Origin: Leptolyngbya iicbica LK
GTDB taxonomy: Bacteria; Cyanobacteriota; Cyanobacteriia; Phormidesmidales; Phormidesmidaceae
Assembly: GCF_004212215.1 (NCBI RefSeq)
Contig: NZ_QVFV01000001.1
Location: 568,814-632,813 of the forward strand
Length of the DNA: 64,000 bases
Direction: 5' to 3'
In this document: one piece after another, positions 50,006 through 59,314 of the stretch
Position numbering within the stretch: position 1 is the stretch's first letter
How the letters are laid out: each line of letters begins with the position of its first letter
Translations under genes and position numbers: made by a program
Notes under the pieces: generated by a model
The model's input: only the letters and a program-made list of their open reading frames with translations
Database searches by the model: none
Told to the model about the DNA's origin: nothing

Positions 50006-50968
50006 ATGCCTACCTATCCCGGAATTAGCCGCGACGCCTTTCGCCACCCCCTCGACCAACAAGCGGAAGCCGCCCTGCGCGCCTTCCCCGGATTCGACCT
50101 TGTTGCCCGCAAGTTTGTGGAATTTATGTATGAACGGCCGCAGCTAGTGTCGCTCATGGGCAATAACGTGCAGGTCGGGCCGCAGCAATATGCCACGCTT
50201 TACCAAATGTTTCGGGAGTGTGTGCAGGCGCTGGATGTGCAGCCCATGCCGAACCTGTTTGTGGCCCAAAATCCGCAGGTCAACGCCTATTCCATCGGCG
50301 AAGAAAACCCTTGCGTGGTCGTCAACACGGGACTGCTGGACTTGCTGAGTGATGACGAAATTCGCGCGGTGATGGCCCATGAGTTAGGTCACATCAAATG
50401 TGGTCATACGACTCTGACGCAGATGGCAATTTGGGCGATGAATACGGCAACCATCGTCGGCGAACTCACCTTTGGCATTGGCAATATGGTCAGTACGGGC
50501 CTGATCTACGCCTTTTATGAGTGGCGACGGATGGCTGAGCTGTCGTGCGATCGCGCGGCCTTACTCGCCACTGACGACTGGCAACTGGTCGGCAATACCA
50601 TGATGCGCATCTCGGGCGGTAGCAGTCGCTTTGCCCATGAGTTGAACTTTGCCGCCTTTGAAAAACAGGCCAGCGACTACCAAAACTTAGACGAAGACGG
50701 CTTGAGTCAGGTCTACAAGTTTCTGCTCTACAACGGTGGCGGCGCGGGGCCGATGCTCAGCCATCCCTTCCCCGTTGACCGCCTCACCTATCTCAAGTCT
50801 TGGGCACACTCGGACGACTATGCCCAGATCAAAGCCGGGAATTATCGGCGCTCAGACACTCAAGGCACCGTCGATGTTGAGCCCAGTCCTGCGGTCAGCG
50901 AAATCGATCGCCTGCGCCAAGAACTCGTCGATCTCCAGCGCGAACTCGACCGTTTACGTCGCGCCTAA
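50006..50968 (+). CDS. M48 family metallopeptidase
   Basis: 320 residues from the ATG at 50006 (MPTYPGISRD); an in-frame TTG at 49997 is less likely. The zinc motif is HELGH at about residues 125-129 in 'AVMAHELGHIKCGHTTL', and the third ligand lies in 'RRMAELSCDRAALLAT'. Short hydrophobic stretches near the active site are weak membrane segments. The C-terminus is a coiled coil ('IDRLRQELVDLQRELDRLRRA'). This group is related to HtpX/Ste24 proteases; the substrate is unknown. Confidence 0.9.
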   Translation: MPTYPGISRDAFRHPLDQQAEAALRAFPGFDLVARKFVEFMYERPQLVSLMGNNVQVGPQQYATLYQMFRECVQALDVQPMPNLFVAQNPQVNAYSIGEENPCVVVNTGLLDLLSDDEIRAVMAHELGHIKCGHTTLTQMAIWAMNTATIVGELTFGIGNMVSTGLIYAFYEWRRMAELSCDRAALLATDDWQLVGNTMMRISGGSSRFAHELNFAAFEKQASDYQNLDEDGLSQVYKFLLYNGGGAGPMLSHPFPVDRLTYLKSWAHSDDYAQIKAGNYRRSDTQGTVDVEPSPAVSEIDRLRQELVDLQRELDRLRRA

Positions 50969-50991
50969 GGAATTGGAATTAAATTAAGTGT

Positions 50992-51033
50992 GAACAGCCG
51001 TCTCGGCTGTTCAAGAGCAGGCAAGATGCCTGC
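50992..51033. repeat. Pair of hairpin repeats after the M48 gene
   Basis: Two adjacent perfect hairpins: GAACAGCCG-TCT-CGGCTGTTC (50992-51012) and GCAGGCA-AGA-TGCCTGC (51017-51033). The first contains the dispersed 16-mer GCCGTCTCGGCTGTTC. They lie 24 bases after the M48 stop codon, before the convergent DUF1348 gene, and could also act in transcription termination. Confidence 0.75.
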
Positions 51034-51113
51034 CCGACAAAACTTGGATTTTATAAAATCCTGATTCCTAAGCATCGGCATTGGTCGAGCCCACTGCAGT
51101 TGCCCAGATGGGG

Positions 51114-51593
51114 CTATTCAGGCGAGTTAATCAGACCAGGGTGGTCGTCGGGACGGGGGGCCGAGGCATCCCAAAAGAAGCGGCGATCGCTCTCCTCAAT
51201 CGGGCGATCGTTGATGCTGGCTTCGCGACGGCGCATCAGACCCGCCTCATCAAATTCCCAATTCTCATTACCGTAGGCGCGATACCACTGCCCCGCATCA
51301 TCGTGCCATTCGTACTGAAAGCGGACGGCAATGCGGTTGTCGCCAAAGGCCCACATTTCTTTCACCAGGCGGTAGTCCAGTTCTTTGTCCCACTTGCGGC
51401 GCAGGAAGGCGCGAATGGCTTCCCGGCCCTGGAAAATTTCGGCTCGGTTGCGCCAAAAACTGTCTTCGGTATAGGCCATCGCCACGCGATCGGGGTCGCG
51501 GCTATTCCAGGCATTTTCCGCCATGCGCACTTTCGCGATCGCAATTTCCCGCGTGAAGGGCGGCACTAATTTGGGGGCCGGGGTCGTCATCAC
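51114..51593 (-). CDS. DUF1348 (NTF2-like, SnoaL-like) protein
   Basis: A 159-residue protein matching DUF1348: '[73 protein letters not shown]' and '[24 protein letters not shown]'. The NTF2-like cone fold suits ligand binding or lactone-type enzymes; the function is unknown. It lies about 100 bases downstream of the HupE gene on the same strand and converges with the M48 gene. Confidence 0.9.
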   Translation of the reverse strand: MMTTPAPKLVPPFTREIAIAKVRMAENAWNSRDPDRVAMAYTEDSFWRNRAEIFQGREAIRAFLRRKWDKELDYRLVKEMWAFGDNRIAVRFQYEWHDDAGQWYRAYGNENWEFDEAGLMRRREASINDRPIEESDRRFFWDASAPRPDDHPGLINSPE

Positions 51594-51699
51594 AAATCTC
51601 CAAAATCAACTCACAAAAAAGGCTGCCAGCGCTTTGCCAACAGCCTCTGAACTAGGGGGTAGAAACCCATTCAACTCAACACATCTAGCCGTAAAAAAA

Positions 51700-52362
51700 T
51701 TAACCGAGAAACACGCCGGAGAGGAAAGCCGCCCCAACGCCTGCCAAGGCAAAGCCCGCAAACCGCAGGTTTAAAGTGCTGCCTTCCGCCTTGCCTATGA
51801 GTTGCTTAGCCACACCGTAAGCGCCAACTGCGATCGCCGTCTGAATAATCGCGAAGCCTGCCAGGTAAGCCAACACGGCATCCATACCTGCGCCAATCAC
51901 CGCTTCACCATAGGCATAACCGTGGAACAGCCCGGCAAACGCCGCCAAGCCGACGACGACAGCTGTCTTGGGCGGTTCGCGCATGGCCAGCAACGCGCCA
52001 AACACCAGAACAGAGGCCGAAATCACCAATTCCGCTGCGGGCAAATCAATAGCCATCAGATGGAGCACAGTACCTACCATCGAAACCAGCACGAACCCGA
52101 TGGGAATTAGTAAACCGCCACCCATGACAGCGGCCAACAAACCTGCGGTAATCACAAAAGCTAAATGATCCAGGCCAATCACAGGGTGACCCAGGCCAGA
52201 TAAAAAGCCTTGAATCGCGTTGTTTGGAGTTTCACCGCCAAACGGGTGGTGAGCCAGAGCCGGCGTCGCCACCAGCATCAACCCAACCGTCGCCACCAAC
52301 CCCAAACTACCGAGCTTTACCATCGCTGGCGACACCGCCGCTTTAGACCATAACTGTCGCAT
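51700..52362 (-). CDS. HupE/UreJ family metal transporter
   Basis: About 220 residues from the ATG at 52362 (MRQLWSKAAVS). The frame extends upstream to 52422, which overlaps cynS. An N-terminal signal-like helix is followed by 'HHPFGGETPNNAIQGFLSGLGHPVIGLDHLAFVI', the HupE/UreJ motif with metal-binding histidines, and 'FAGLFHGYAYGEAV'. Six helices are apparent. The family moves nickel or cobalt. It is the last gene of the cyanate cluster, with 53 bases after cynS; what metal it brings to that system is unclear. Confidence 0.9.
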   Translation of the reverse strand: MRQLWSKAAVSPAMVKLGSLGLVATVGLMLVATPALAHHPFGGETPNNAIQGFLSGLGHPVIGLDHLAFVITAGLLAAVMGGGLLIPIGFVLVSMVGTVLHLMAIDLPAAELVISASVLVFGALLAMREPPKTAVVVGLAAFAGLFHGYAYGEAVIGAGMDAVLAYLAGFAIIQTAIAVGAYGVAKQLIGKAEGSTLNLRFAGFALAGVGAAFLSGVFLG

Positions 52363-52415
52363 CTCTTTCCTCTCAGCAAAGTAATGAATAGCAAAAACCG
52401 ACAAAACCAAGGGTC

Positions 52416-52859
52416 TTACCACTTCTTATAGGGCAAGAATTTACCGCACATGATGACTTTGACGCGATCGCCCTTGGGATCCTCTTCTTTCTCAACATCG
52501 ATAGTGAAGTCGATCGCGCTCATAATGCCATCGCCAAACTTTTCATGTACCACAGTCTTGATGGGCATCCCATAGACCTGCATGATTTCGTAAAACCGAT
52601 AGATGAGCGGGTCGGTCGGAATCACCGGATCCAGAGAACCTTTGACGGGGCACTCAGTGAGGGGCTCAATGAAGGAGGGATCAGCGCCGATCGCTTCCAC
52701 AATCTTGGTCGCCTCTTCCTTCGAAGCACTGGCTTGCCGATAAATCACCGAGGCAATCCACACTTCGTCACAACCCACTTTGGCTTCCAAATCAGCAAAC
52801 GTGACCCCTGCGGCCTTCTTTGCTGCCAACAACTTTTCAGTAATTTCGGGAATTGCCAT
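52416..52859 (-). CDS. cynS: Cyanate hydratase (cyanase)
   Basis: A 147-residue cyanase of normal length. The catalytic residues are in place: Arg88 and Glu91 in '[14 protein letters not shown]' and Ser114 in '[12 protein letters not shown]'. The N-terminal helix-turn-helix-like dimerisation domain ('[22 protein letters not shown]') is present. It converts cyanate and bicarbonate to ammonia and CO2 in the cytoplasm as a homodecamer. It is encoded after the cyanate-type ABC transporter genes, so imported cyanate is used as a nitrogen source. Confidence 0.97.
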   Translation of the reverse strand: MAIPEITEKLLAAKKAAGVTFADLEAKVGCDEVWIASVIYRQASASKEEATKIVEAIGADPSFIEPLTECPVKGSLDPVIPTDPLIYRFYEIMQVYGMPIKTVVHEKFGDGIMSAIDFTIDVEKEEDPKGDRVKVIMCGKFLPYKKW

Positions 52860-52920
52860 ATCTAGATCCTCTTAATACATCAGTCAAAAATCAAAAACTT
52901 ACTCGGCGGCCAGGGTTCTT

Positions 52921-53805
52921 TTAACCACTAATCCGCGCCTCTTCTACGGCCCGCGTTTCGCGATAGAGATGGCTTTCCATCTCGGCTTTGAGATCGTGAT
53001 AAGCCGGATGCTGATCAATGATTTCGCGGTTGCGGGGTCGGGGGAAGGGCACCTCCAACACCTCGTCAACACGGGCAGCGGGGCCCCGGGTCATCATGAC
53101 GATGCGATCGCTCAGCAGCAGCGCCTCTTCAATACTGTGGGTAATCATGATGACGGTCTTGCGCTCCTGTTCCCAGATGCGCTCAATCTCATCCTGCAAA
53201 AAGCCGCGCGTCAAAGCATCCAACGCCCCAAAGGGCTCATCCATCAGCAAGATTTGCGGACTAAACGCTAGGGCACGAGCAATGCCCACCCGCTGCCGCA
53301 TCCCGCCCGAAAGTTCATGGGGATGTTTCCTTTCCGCCCCGGTCAGCCCTACGAGTTGAATGTGCTCCTTGATCGCCCGATTCTTTTGCTTATCCGACCA
53401 TTTGGGGTACACGGTTTCAACGGCGAAACGAATGTTCTCCTCCACCGTCATCCACGGCATCAAGGCATAGTTCTGAAACACCATGCCGCGATCAGGACCA
53501 GGCCCAGTAATCGGATGGTTGTTGAACAAAATCTCGCCAGCGGTAATGTCTGACAATCCCGCAATCATGTTCAACAGGGTCGATTTGCCACAACCCGAAG
53601 GGCCAATGATGGACACAAAAGTATTGGGCTCAATGTCCAGACTAATGTTCTCGATCGCAACAAAATCTCTCGACTTTTTGCCAGCCAGCTTGCTGAACAG
53701 ATCCTTCTTGCCCCAAAAAACTTTGGAGACATTGCGAATCGACAATTGCGCGGTCGGCGAATACGTATCCACCGGAGTTGCTGAATTCACGGGTGCTACA
53801 CTCAC
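52921..53805 (-). CDS. cynD: Cyanate/nitrate-type ABC transporter ATP-binding protein
   Basis: A 294-residue ATPase of the NrtD/CynD/SsuB group: Walker [11 protein letters not shown]-loop '[22 protein letters not shown]', signature LSGGMRQR, Walker [18 protein letters not shown], and '[25 protein letters not shown]'. It overlaps the permease gene by 4 bases. Next to cynS, cyanate is the most likely substrate, although the group also carries nitrate, nitrite and bicarbonate. Confidence 0.92.
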   Translation of the reverse strand: MSVAPVNSATPVDTYSPTAQLSIRNVSKVFWGKKDLFSKLAGKKSRDFVAIENISLDIEPNTFVSIIGPSGCGKSTLLNMIAGLSDITAGEILFNNHPITGPGPDRGMVFQNYALMPWMTVEENIRFAVETVYPKWSDKQKNRAIKEHIQLVGLTGAERKHPHELSGGMRQRVGIARALAFSPQILLMDEPFGALDALTRGFLQDEIERIWEQERKTVIMITHSIEEALLLSDRIVMMTRGPAARVDEVLEVPFPRPRNREIIDQHPAYHDLKAEMESHLYRETRAVEEARISG

Positions 53806-54644
53806 GAGTTTCGACCAAATACGACAAATCTTTCTACTGCAGCAAAAATGCTGTCTAGAATGAGGCCGACGAGGCCAATGATGAAGATGGCAACCAAAAT
53901 ATTCGGGATATAAAGGTTATTCCACTCATTCCAAATGAAATAGCCGAGCCCGGTACCTAAGAGCATTTCCGCAGCGACAATCACCAACCAGGCAATCCCC
54001 ATGCTGATGCGCAGGCCCGACACGATGTTCGGCAGCGCCGCCGGAATGATCACCTTAAAGATTGTGCGCAAGCGAGAAGCGCCCAGGGTCTGGGCCACAT
54101 CGAGATAGTCTTTATCCACGTTGGCCACACCAAAGGCTGTATTAATCAGCGTTGGCCAGATGCTGGAAATAAAGATGATAAACACCCCAGTGATTTCGGA
54201 ATCTCGGAAGATGTAAAGCCCCAATGGCAACCAAGCCAGCGGCGAAATCGGTTTAAGCAACTGCACATAGGGGTTAAAGCCCTTGCGAGCGATGGAAGAG
54301 ATGCCCATCAAAATGCCCAGCGGCACTGCCACAATGGACGCTAAAAAATAGCCGATCGCTACTCGACGCAGGCTGATCAGTAGGTTCCAGCCAATGCCCA
54401 AATCGTTCGGTCCATTGTTAAAAAAAGGATTCGTGATCCACCACCAAAGTTCCGACAACGTTTCGGACGCGGTGGGCATGCCCTTGGCAAACCAGTCGGC
54501 TCGTGCCCCAATTTCCCAAAACAGGAGAAAGGCGATTAATGAACCTACAAAGAGTAGAAATGCCCTGACCCCCTCTGTGAAGAAGAGAGATTCCTTTTCA
54601 CCCCCGTAGTAGGGGATGGCCGTCTTCGTGTCGCTAACTGTCAT
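53802..54644 (-). CDS. cynB: Cyanate/nitrate-type ABC transporter permease
   Basis: A 280-residue permease with about six helices and the EAA loop '[32 protein letters not shown]', typical of the NrtB/CynB/TauC group. Other segments: '[20 protein letters not shown]' and '[12 protein letters not shown]'. It overlaps the ATPase gene (ATGA). It forms the membrane channel of the uptake system that feeds cyanase. Confidence 0.92.
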   Translation of the reverse strand: MTVSDTKTAIPYYGGEKESLFFTEGVRAFLLFVGSLIAFLLFWEIGARADWFAKGMPTASETLSELWWWITNPFFNNGPNDLGIGWNLLISLRRVAIGYFLASIVAVPLGILMGISSIARKGFNPYVQLLKPISPLAWLPLGLYIFRDSEITGVFIIFISSIWPTLINTAFGVANVDKDYLDVAQTLGASRLRTIFKVIIPAALPNIVSGLRISMGIAWLVIVAAEMLLGTGLGYFIWNEWNNLYIPNILVAIFIIGLVGLILDSIFAAVERFVVFGRNS

Positions 54645-54803
54645 ACTCGATACCTCCTAACTCATACGACTGTTGGTCTATCAGCGTTCTCATCATTGGT
54701 TGGCGGCAGTTGGGTAAAAGCCGTGGTAACTCAGGGCTCGTCAGAACTGCACCGAGCTGTCCGCAAACTTTACCCAACCGACAACCTCAATGTCGACGCT
54801 GCA

Positions 54804-56447
54804 CTAGACGCCGTATTCGTCAATTTGCTGCTGCACATAGCCCGCGGGGTCTGCCGGATCGAAGGTGTCAAACATCAACTCTTCGGTGCGGTAGATCTCT
54901 TCCGGAGGTTCCTGACCCAACTCTTGCGCCAGTTCGCGAGCCAAGTCAGTCAAGAAAATGCCCTGCCCGACTTCGTCGTAGCCTTGCTCAGGAATGACCT
55001 GTGCAGCCATGCCATCGCCCTGCAAATCCCAGCGGACGAGCTGAGAAGAAATCCAGTTAGCGAAGCTCTGCCAGGGATACGGATCAAAGTCGATGCGATC
55101 GGGCACGCTCAGGGTGTTGCCATTGCCATCGTCAAAGTTACCCGTCAACACAGCTTCAACTACTTCCGTCGGCTGGTTGAGGAAGGCCCGCTCAGAAATC
55201 GCCTCAGCAATCTCAACGCGGTTAGCCGGGTCGCTGGCGTAGCCTGTCGCCTCGACAATCGCCTTATTGAGGGCGCGGAAGGTGTTGGGATTCGCGTCGA
55301 TCCACTCATCGCTGGCCGCAAATGCACAGCAGGGGTGTCCTGGCCAGAGTTCCTTGGTAATCATGTGGATGAAGCCCACTTCCTCATAAACCGCCCGCTG
55401 ATTGAACGGATCAGGCATGAGGTAAGCGTCGATGTCACCGGCCACCATCTGCGCAATACTGTCTGGCGGGGGAACGGGACGAATCTGCACATCTACATCG
55501 GGATCGATGCCGCCCGTCGCCAGGTAGTAGCGCAGCAGCAGGTTGTGCATGGAATAGGGGAAGGGCACCCCGAAGGTAAAGCCTCGGAAGTCGGCAGGGC
55601 CGTTGATGTTGCCCTTGTGGCGATTAGCGACGGTAATCGCCTGACCGTTAATGTTTTCGATGCTGGCCAGCTTCACCCCAAAGGAAGCGGAGCCTAAGCC
55701 CAAAGTCATCGCGATCGGCATAGGCGCGAGCATGTGGTAGGCGTCGAGTTCACCCGCGATCGCGGAGTCACGCACGGCCCCCCAACTGGGCATCTTCACC
55801 ACGGTCGCATTCAGACCATGCTTTTCGTAGAACCCAAGCGGCTCTGACATGATGATGGGCGACGCACAGGTGATGGGAATGAAACCAATTTGCAGATCGG
55901 TTTTTTCCAAATTGGAGGTATCGACGGGTTCAGTGTCGTCCTCGGCAGCAGGTTCGCTGCCACCGCCGCCACCACAGCCTGCCAGAGTGACCAAGGCGGC
56001 CCCAACTGCCATATTGCGCATGAATTCGCGACGAGTCGCCCCGCTATTACGAATAGAGTCGTTGAAGAACAGTCCAGCTTGCGGGCCAAAGGCGGCAGCC
56101 AGCGCATTATCCAACCCGCCTGCCTGCTGACACAAGCCTAAAATCAACCGTTCGCGTCGAGGATCGCCCCGCCCTACCCGCTTCAGGAACAATGCTTTAC
56201 GCAGCTCGTGAGCATTCACCCCTTCTGCCGCGCGCAGCTGGTTTTGCTTGTAAACGCCCATTTTGACGAGGTCATCCACCATATCGAGCGGATCTTTGGG
56301 CATGGTCTGCATGAATTCCCAGTGATCCATGGTGGAGTGCGTGCCGCCACAAATAATGCACGCAAGTTCCAAATCGGAGAGTTCACCGCGATCGCAGTTG
56401 AGATTATTCCATCGCCGTGCGGTCTGTGTTGCTGAACCAAAAACCAT
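54804..56447 (-). CDS. cynA: Cyanate/nitrate-type ABC substrate-binding lipoprotein with long N-terminal extension
   Basis: 547 residues. The binding-protein fold of the NrtA/CynA/SsuA group begins near residue 185 ('DLQIGFIPITCASPIIMSEPLGFYEKHGL') and runs to the end. A twin-arginine/lipoprotein signal (RREFMRNMAVGAALVTLAGC) lies near residues 139-158, not at the N-terminus. The preceding ~138 residues are soluble, with a CIICGG motif and helices ('DPLDMVDDLVKMGVY', 'AHELRKALFLKRVGRGDPRRERL'). Either a start within this region is used or the extension is a separate cytoplasmic part. It precedes cynB by about 160 bases. Confidence 0.88.
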   Translation of the reverse strand: MVFGSATQTARRWNNLNCDRGELSDLELACIICGGTHSTMDHWEFMQTMPKDPLDMVDDLVKMGVYKQNQLRAAEGVNAHELRKALFLKRVGRGDPRRERLILGLCQQAGGLDNALAAAFGPQAGLFFNDSIRNSGATRREFMRNMAVGAALVTLAGCGGGGGSEPAAEDDTEPVDTSNLEKTDLQIGFIPITCASPIIMSEPLGFYEKHGLNATVVKMPSWGAVRDSAIAGELDAYHMLAPMPIAMTLGLGSASFGVKLASIENINGQAITVANRHKGNINGPADFRGFTFGVPFPYSMHNLLLRYYLATGGIDPDVDVQIRPVPPPDSIAQMVAGDIDAYLMPDPFNQRAVYEEVGFIHMITKELWPGHPCCAFAASDEWIDANPNTFRALNKAIVEATGYASDPANRVEIAEAISERAFLNQPTEVVEAVLTGNFDDGNGNTLSVPDRIDFDPYPWQSFANWISSQLVRWDLQGDGMAAQVIPEQGYDEVGQGIFLTDLARELAQELGQEPPEEIYRTEELMFDTFDPADPAGYVQQQIDEYGV

Positions 56448-56682
56448 ATTTGCTGCCTACCTATACCTAATTAACAACTCATCCAAACGCCGAAAACGCG
56501 GGAGCTGGCATGCATATTAACTATGAACAATACCAGCTCAATCCCAATCACACACTGGATCTTTTTTGGAACCCGATGGGATTTTCTTTGGGAATTTATG
56601 AAACACAGAAAAAAGCCTGGAAATAGTCGTGATCGATACAGAAGCCATTAATCACATCTTTTAAGGGAAGCATTCAGGACTC

Positions 56683-57480
56683 TCATTCTGTCCAGGATTC
56701 TTGTCGCCAAGCTTGGGGTGAGACGCCGTGAAACTGTCGAAATTGGCGGGTGAAATAACTGGAGTCGTTATAGCCGACTTGGGCCGCAATTTGTCTGATC
56801 GGCTGCTCCGAAGTCTTCAGGTACAGGCGAGCTTGGGCCATGCGTCGTTCAATAATCCAACGTTTAATGGTTAGGCCGGTTTCTTCTTGCACCAGGTTCG
56901 TTAAGTAAGCGGGAGAGTACCCCACTTCCTTCGCCACATCGCTCAGATTAATCGAGTCACAATAGTGATTTTCAATAAATTGAAAAACCCGAGCTAACTT
57001 CGGGCAGTCGGGGAAAATCGTCTTTTCTTCTATGGAATCAGGCGATTGCGTAGCGGTTGCGTCGTCCTCAATGCCGAATTTAGACTGCGATTGGATCGCG
57101 GTGGCGATCTCCGCATGGCGCTTGAGCCGAGAGGTGATAGCTGACAAAAACTGTTCCACCGTGCAGGGCTTGGTCAGGTAGTCATCAGCCCCCAATTCCA
57201 TGCCCCGGCGCAGATCAGCCATCGTGACTTTTGCTGTCAAAAATATTAGCGGAATAGCGGCTGTTAGGGGCGATCGCCGCAAAGTAGACAGCACCGAATA
57301 GCCATCCATATCCGGCATCATAATGTCGCAAACAACTAGGTCAGGATGACATTTTTGAGCAAGTTGAATCCCTTCAGAACCGTTACTAGCACCATAGGCT
57401 TTGAAACCTTCGAAGGTTAAGCACTTTACAAATATATTGCGAGTTTGTTGCTCGTCTTCGATCACAAGTACGGTGTTCAT
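56683..57480 (-). CDS. Response regulator with receiver and AraC-type DNA-binding domains
   Basis: About 265 residues from the ATG at 57480 (MNTVLVIEDEQ); a longer frame opens at 57507. The receiver domain has acidic residues in 'VIEDE', phospho-acceptor Asp52 in 'LVVCDIMMPDMDG', and Lys in 'FLTAKV'/'DYLTKPC'. The C-terminus is an AraC/XylS double helix-turn-helix ('LSDVAKEVGYSPAYLTNLVQEETGLTIKRWIIERRM', 'IRQIAAQVGYNDSSYFTRQFRQFHGVSPQAWRQ'). It lies directly upstream of cynA on the same strand, and a histidine kinase is divergent, so the two may form a two-component pair. Confidence 0.92.
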   Translation of the reverse strand: MNTVLVIEDEQQTRNIFVKCLTFEGFKAYGASNGSEGIQLAQKCHPDLVVCDIMMPDMDGYSVLSTLRRSPLTAAIPLIFLTAKVTMADLRRGMELGADDYLTKPCTVEQFLSAITSRLKRHAEIATAIQSQSKFGIEDDATATQSPDSIEEKTIFPDCPKLARVFQFIENHYCDSINLSDVAKEVGYSPAYLTNLVQEETGLTIKRWIIERRMAQARLYLKTSEQPIRQIAAQVGYNDSSYFTRQFRQFHGVSPQAWRQESWTE

Positions 57481-57507
57481 CGCCCTTCCAGCAGCTTGAA
57501 CAGTCAA

Positions 57508-57807
57508 CCAATTCCTGATAGCGTAAAACCCTTTTTTAAACGAAAATAATTCAACTTTCTAACCCCTGCGGAAACACAGCCGCAGCGGCACATCTGCGGG
57601 TCAGACACTACTTATAACCGAGCAATATTTTCTCTGCTCATACGAAAACAAGATTTTCGCTGTGGTGTTTATATGTCTCTTTAGTAATCTTTAAGAAGAT
57701 CAGCCGTAGTAGCTTAGGCTACAGTTCAACCTCAGGGCAACGATTTAAGACGATTGACGGTTGAGTGGGACGGTGTTGCCCGAAGCAATTTTGGCCGGGG
57801 TAGGCTT
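57508..57807. other. Divergent intergenic region between response regulator and kinase genes
   Basis: About 300 bases, AT-rich around 57620-57720, presumably carrying both divergent promoters. No gene or clear palindrome of NtcA type is seen. Confidence 0.4.
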
Positions 57808-59061
57808 ATGACAAACGACGATCAAAGCGCTGATCTGGCAAGGCAGCGATCGCGCCCTTCTCCCCTAGTTGAGCAAGAGCTGGAACAGTTACGTCGCCAG
57901 CATCAGCTCATTCTGAATGCCGTGGGCGAAGGGGTCTATGGTCTAGACCTGGACGGCAATGTGACCTTTGTCAATCCGGCGGCGGCGGCCATGATTGATT
58001 GGCCGGTGGAAGAGTTGATCGGCAAGTCTATGCACGCAGTGCTGCACCATTCCCATGTCGACGGCAGCCACTATCAGCGCGAAGATTGCCCCATTTACCA
58101 AGCCTTTCAGGATGGCAGTACGCGCCGGGTAGCCAATGAAGTGTTTTGGCGCAAAGACGGCACCAGTTTTCCGGTGGAATATATCAGTACGCCGATGCAC
58201 GACGAAGACGGGCAGTTGGTCGGGGCAGTGGTCACCTTTCGGGACATTACGAAACGCCGCTGGGCCGAAGCCATCTTGCAGCGCACCAATGAAGAATTGG
58301 AGCACAAGGTGCAGCAACGGACGGCCAAGCTGCGGGAGGCCAATCAGCAATTGCGAGAACTCAGCGAAATGCGATCGCGCTTCGTCGCCATGGTGTGTCA
58401 CGAATTTCGCAACCCATTGAATAACATCGCGTTGTCGGTCTCGTCCCTCAATCGCTATGAGACGCAACTTAGCGGGGCCGACAAAGCCGATTATCTGCTG
58501 GCCATCAACGACAATGTTGAGCGCATGACCCAAATGATCGATGACATTTTAGTAATCGGCAAAATTGAGGCCAAAGTGCTGGAGGTCTCGCCGCAGCCGC
58601 TAGAACTGGTGACCTTTTGTCAGGCATTACTGGCAGAGCGCGAATACCAGCGATCGCCTGCTCCCATCAAGTTTCATTGTCGCAGCCGTCAGCTGATGGC
58701 CCATCTTGACGAGCGACTGTTGCGGTCAATCCTCAGTAATTTGCTCTCGAACGCGATGCGCTACACGCCGGACGACAACCCTATCCGCTTGAAGTTAGCG
58801 AAGCGCCAAGACATCCTTATTTTGCAAGTCGAAGACGAGGGCATGGGCATCCCGCAGGCAGACAAGCGGTTACTGTTTGAGCCGTTTCATCGTGGGCGCA
58901 ATGTCAGCAACATTCCAGGTACAGGGCTCGGACTCAGCATCGTTAAGCAGTTTGTCGATTTGCAGCAGGGGACTTTGCAGGTAGTGAGCAAAGTCGGCCA
59001 GGGCAGCACGTTCACCGTGCGGCTTCCCCTCCGCCTAACGCCGTCCGTGTCCGTTCCTTAA
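57808..59061 (+). CDS. PAS domain sensor histidine kinase
   Basis: About 417 residues from the ATG at 57808; an upstream TTG at 57754 extends the frame. An N-terminal PAS domain ('LILNAVGEGVYGLDLDGNVTFVNPAAAAMIDWPVEELIGKSMHAVLHHS', with PAC-like 'GAVVTFRDITKRRWAE') leads into a coiled coil. The HisKA H-box is 'FVAMVCHEFRNPLNNIALSV'. The ATPase domain has the N box 'LLSNAMRYTP', G1 'DEGMGIPQ' and G2 'GTGLGLSIVKQFV'. No membrane helix, so a soluble sensor. It is divergent from the AraC-type response regulator, its likely partner. Confidence 0.93.
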   Translation: MTNDDQSADLARQRSRPSPLVEQELEQLRRQHQLILNAVGEGVYGLDLDGNVTFVNPAAAAMIDWPVEELIGKSMHAVLHHSHVDGSHYQREDCPIYQAFQDGSTRRVANEVFWRKDGTSFPVEYISTPMHDEDGQLVGAVVTFRDITKRRWAEAILQRTNEELEHKVQQRTAKLREANQQLRELSEMRSRFVAMVCHEFRNPLNNIALSVSSLNRYETQLSGADKADYLLAINDNVERMTQMIDDILVIGKIEAKVLEVSPQPLELVTFCQALLAEREYQRSPAPIKFHCRSRQLMAHLDERLLRSILSNLLSNAMRYTPDDNPIRLKLAKRQDILILQVEDEGMGIPQADKRLLFEPFHRGRNVSNIPGTGLGLSIVKQFVDLQQGTLQVVSKVGQGSTFTVRLPLRLTPSVSVP

Positions 59062-59314
59062 CTCTCTGGATGGCGCATTGAGCCATCGACTCGTGGCCGT
59101 CGGCGCTTCTGTGCACGGCAACGCAGGAGGTCGGGAGATGTCCGCCGTTATGGGCCACCGCGTTCTTAGGCGTTGCAGATTCGGTAAAAGTCGCCCTTAG
59201 CTTGAGTCTCCTCAATGCTTGCTGTCCATGAGACTCGGCACCAACCGAGGTCAAACTAGATTCAAACTGGGAGAAAGCTTTAGAGTAGAGGCGTGGTTTT
59301 TGCCCCCAGCGTTT

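Noticed and set aside
54696-55697. 333-codon frame antisense to cynA
   Set aside because: It lies wholly over a well-supported gene; composition is that of a complementary-strand shadow.
56626-56639. Possible NtcA site upstream of cynA (GTC-N8-TAC)
   Set aside because: One base off the GTAN8TAC consensus, no well-placed -10 box seen, and such near-matches are common by chance.
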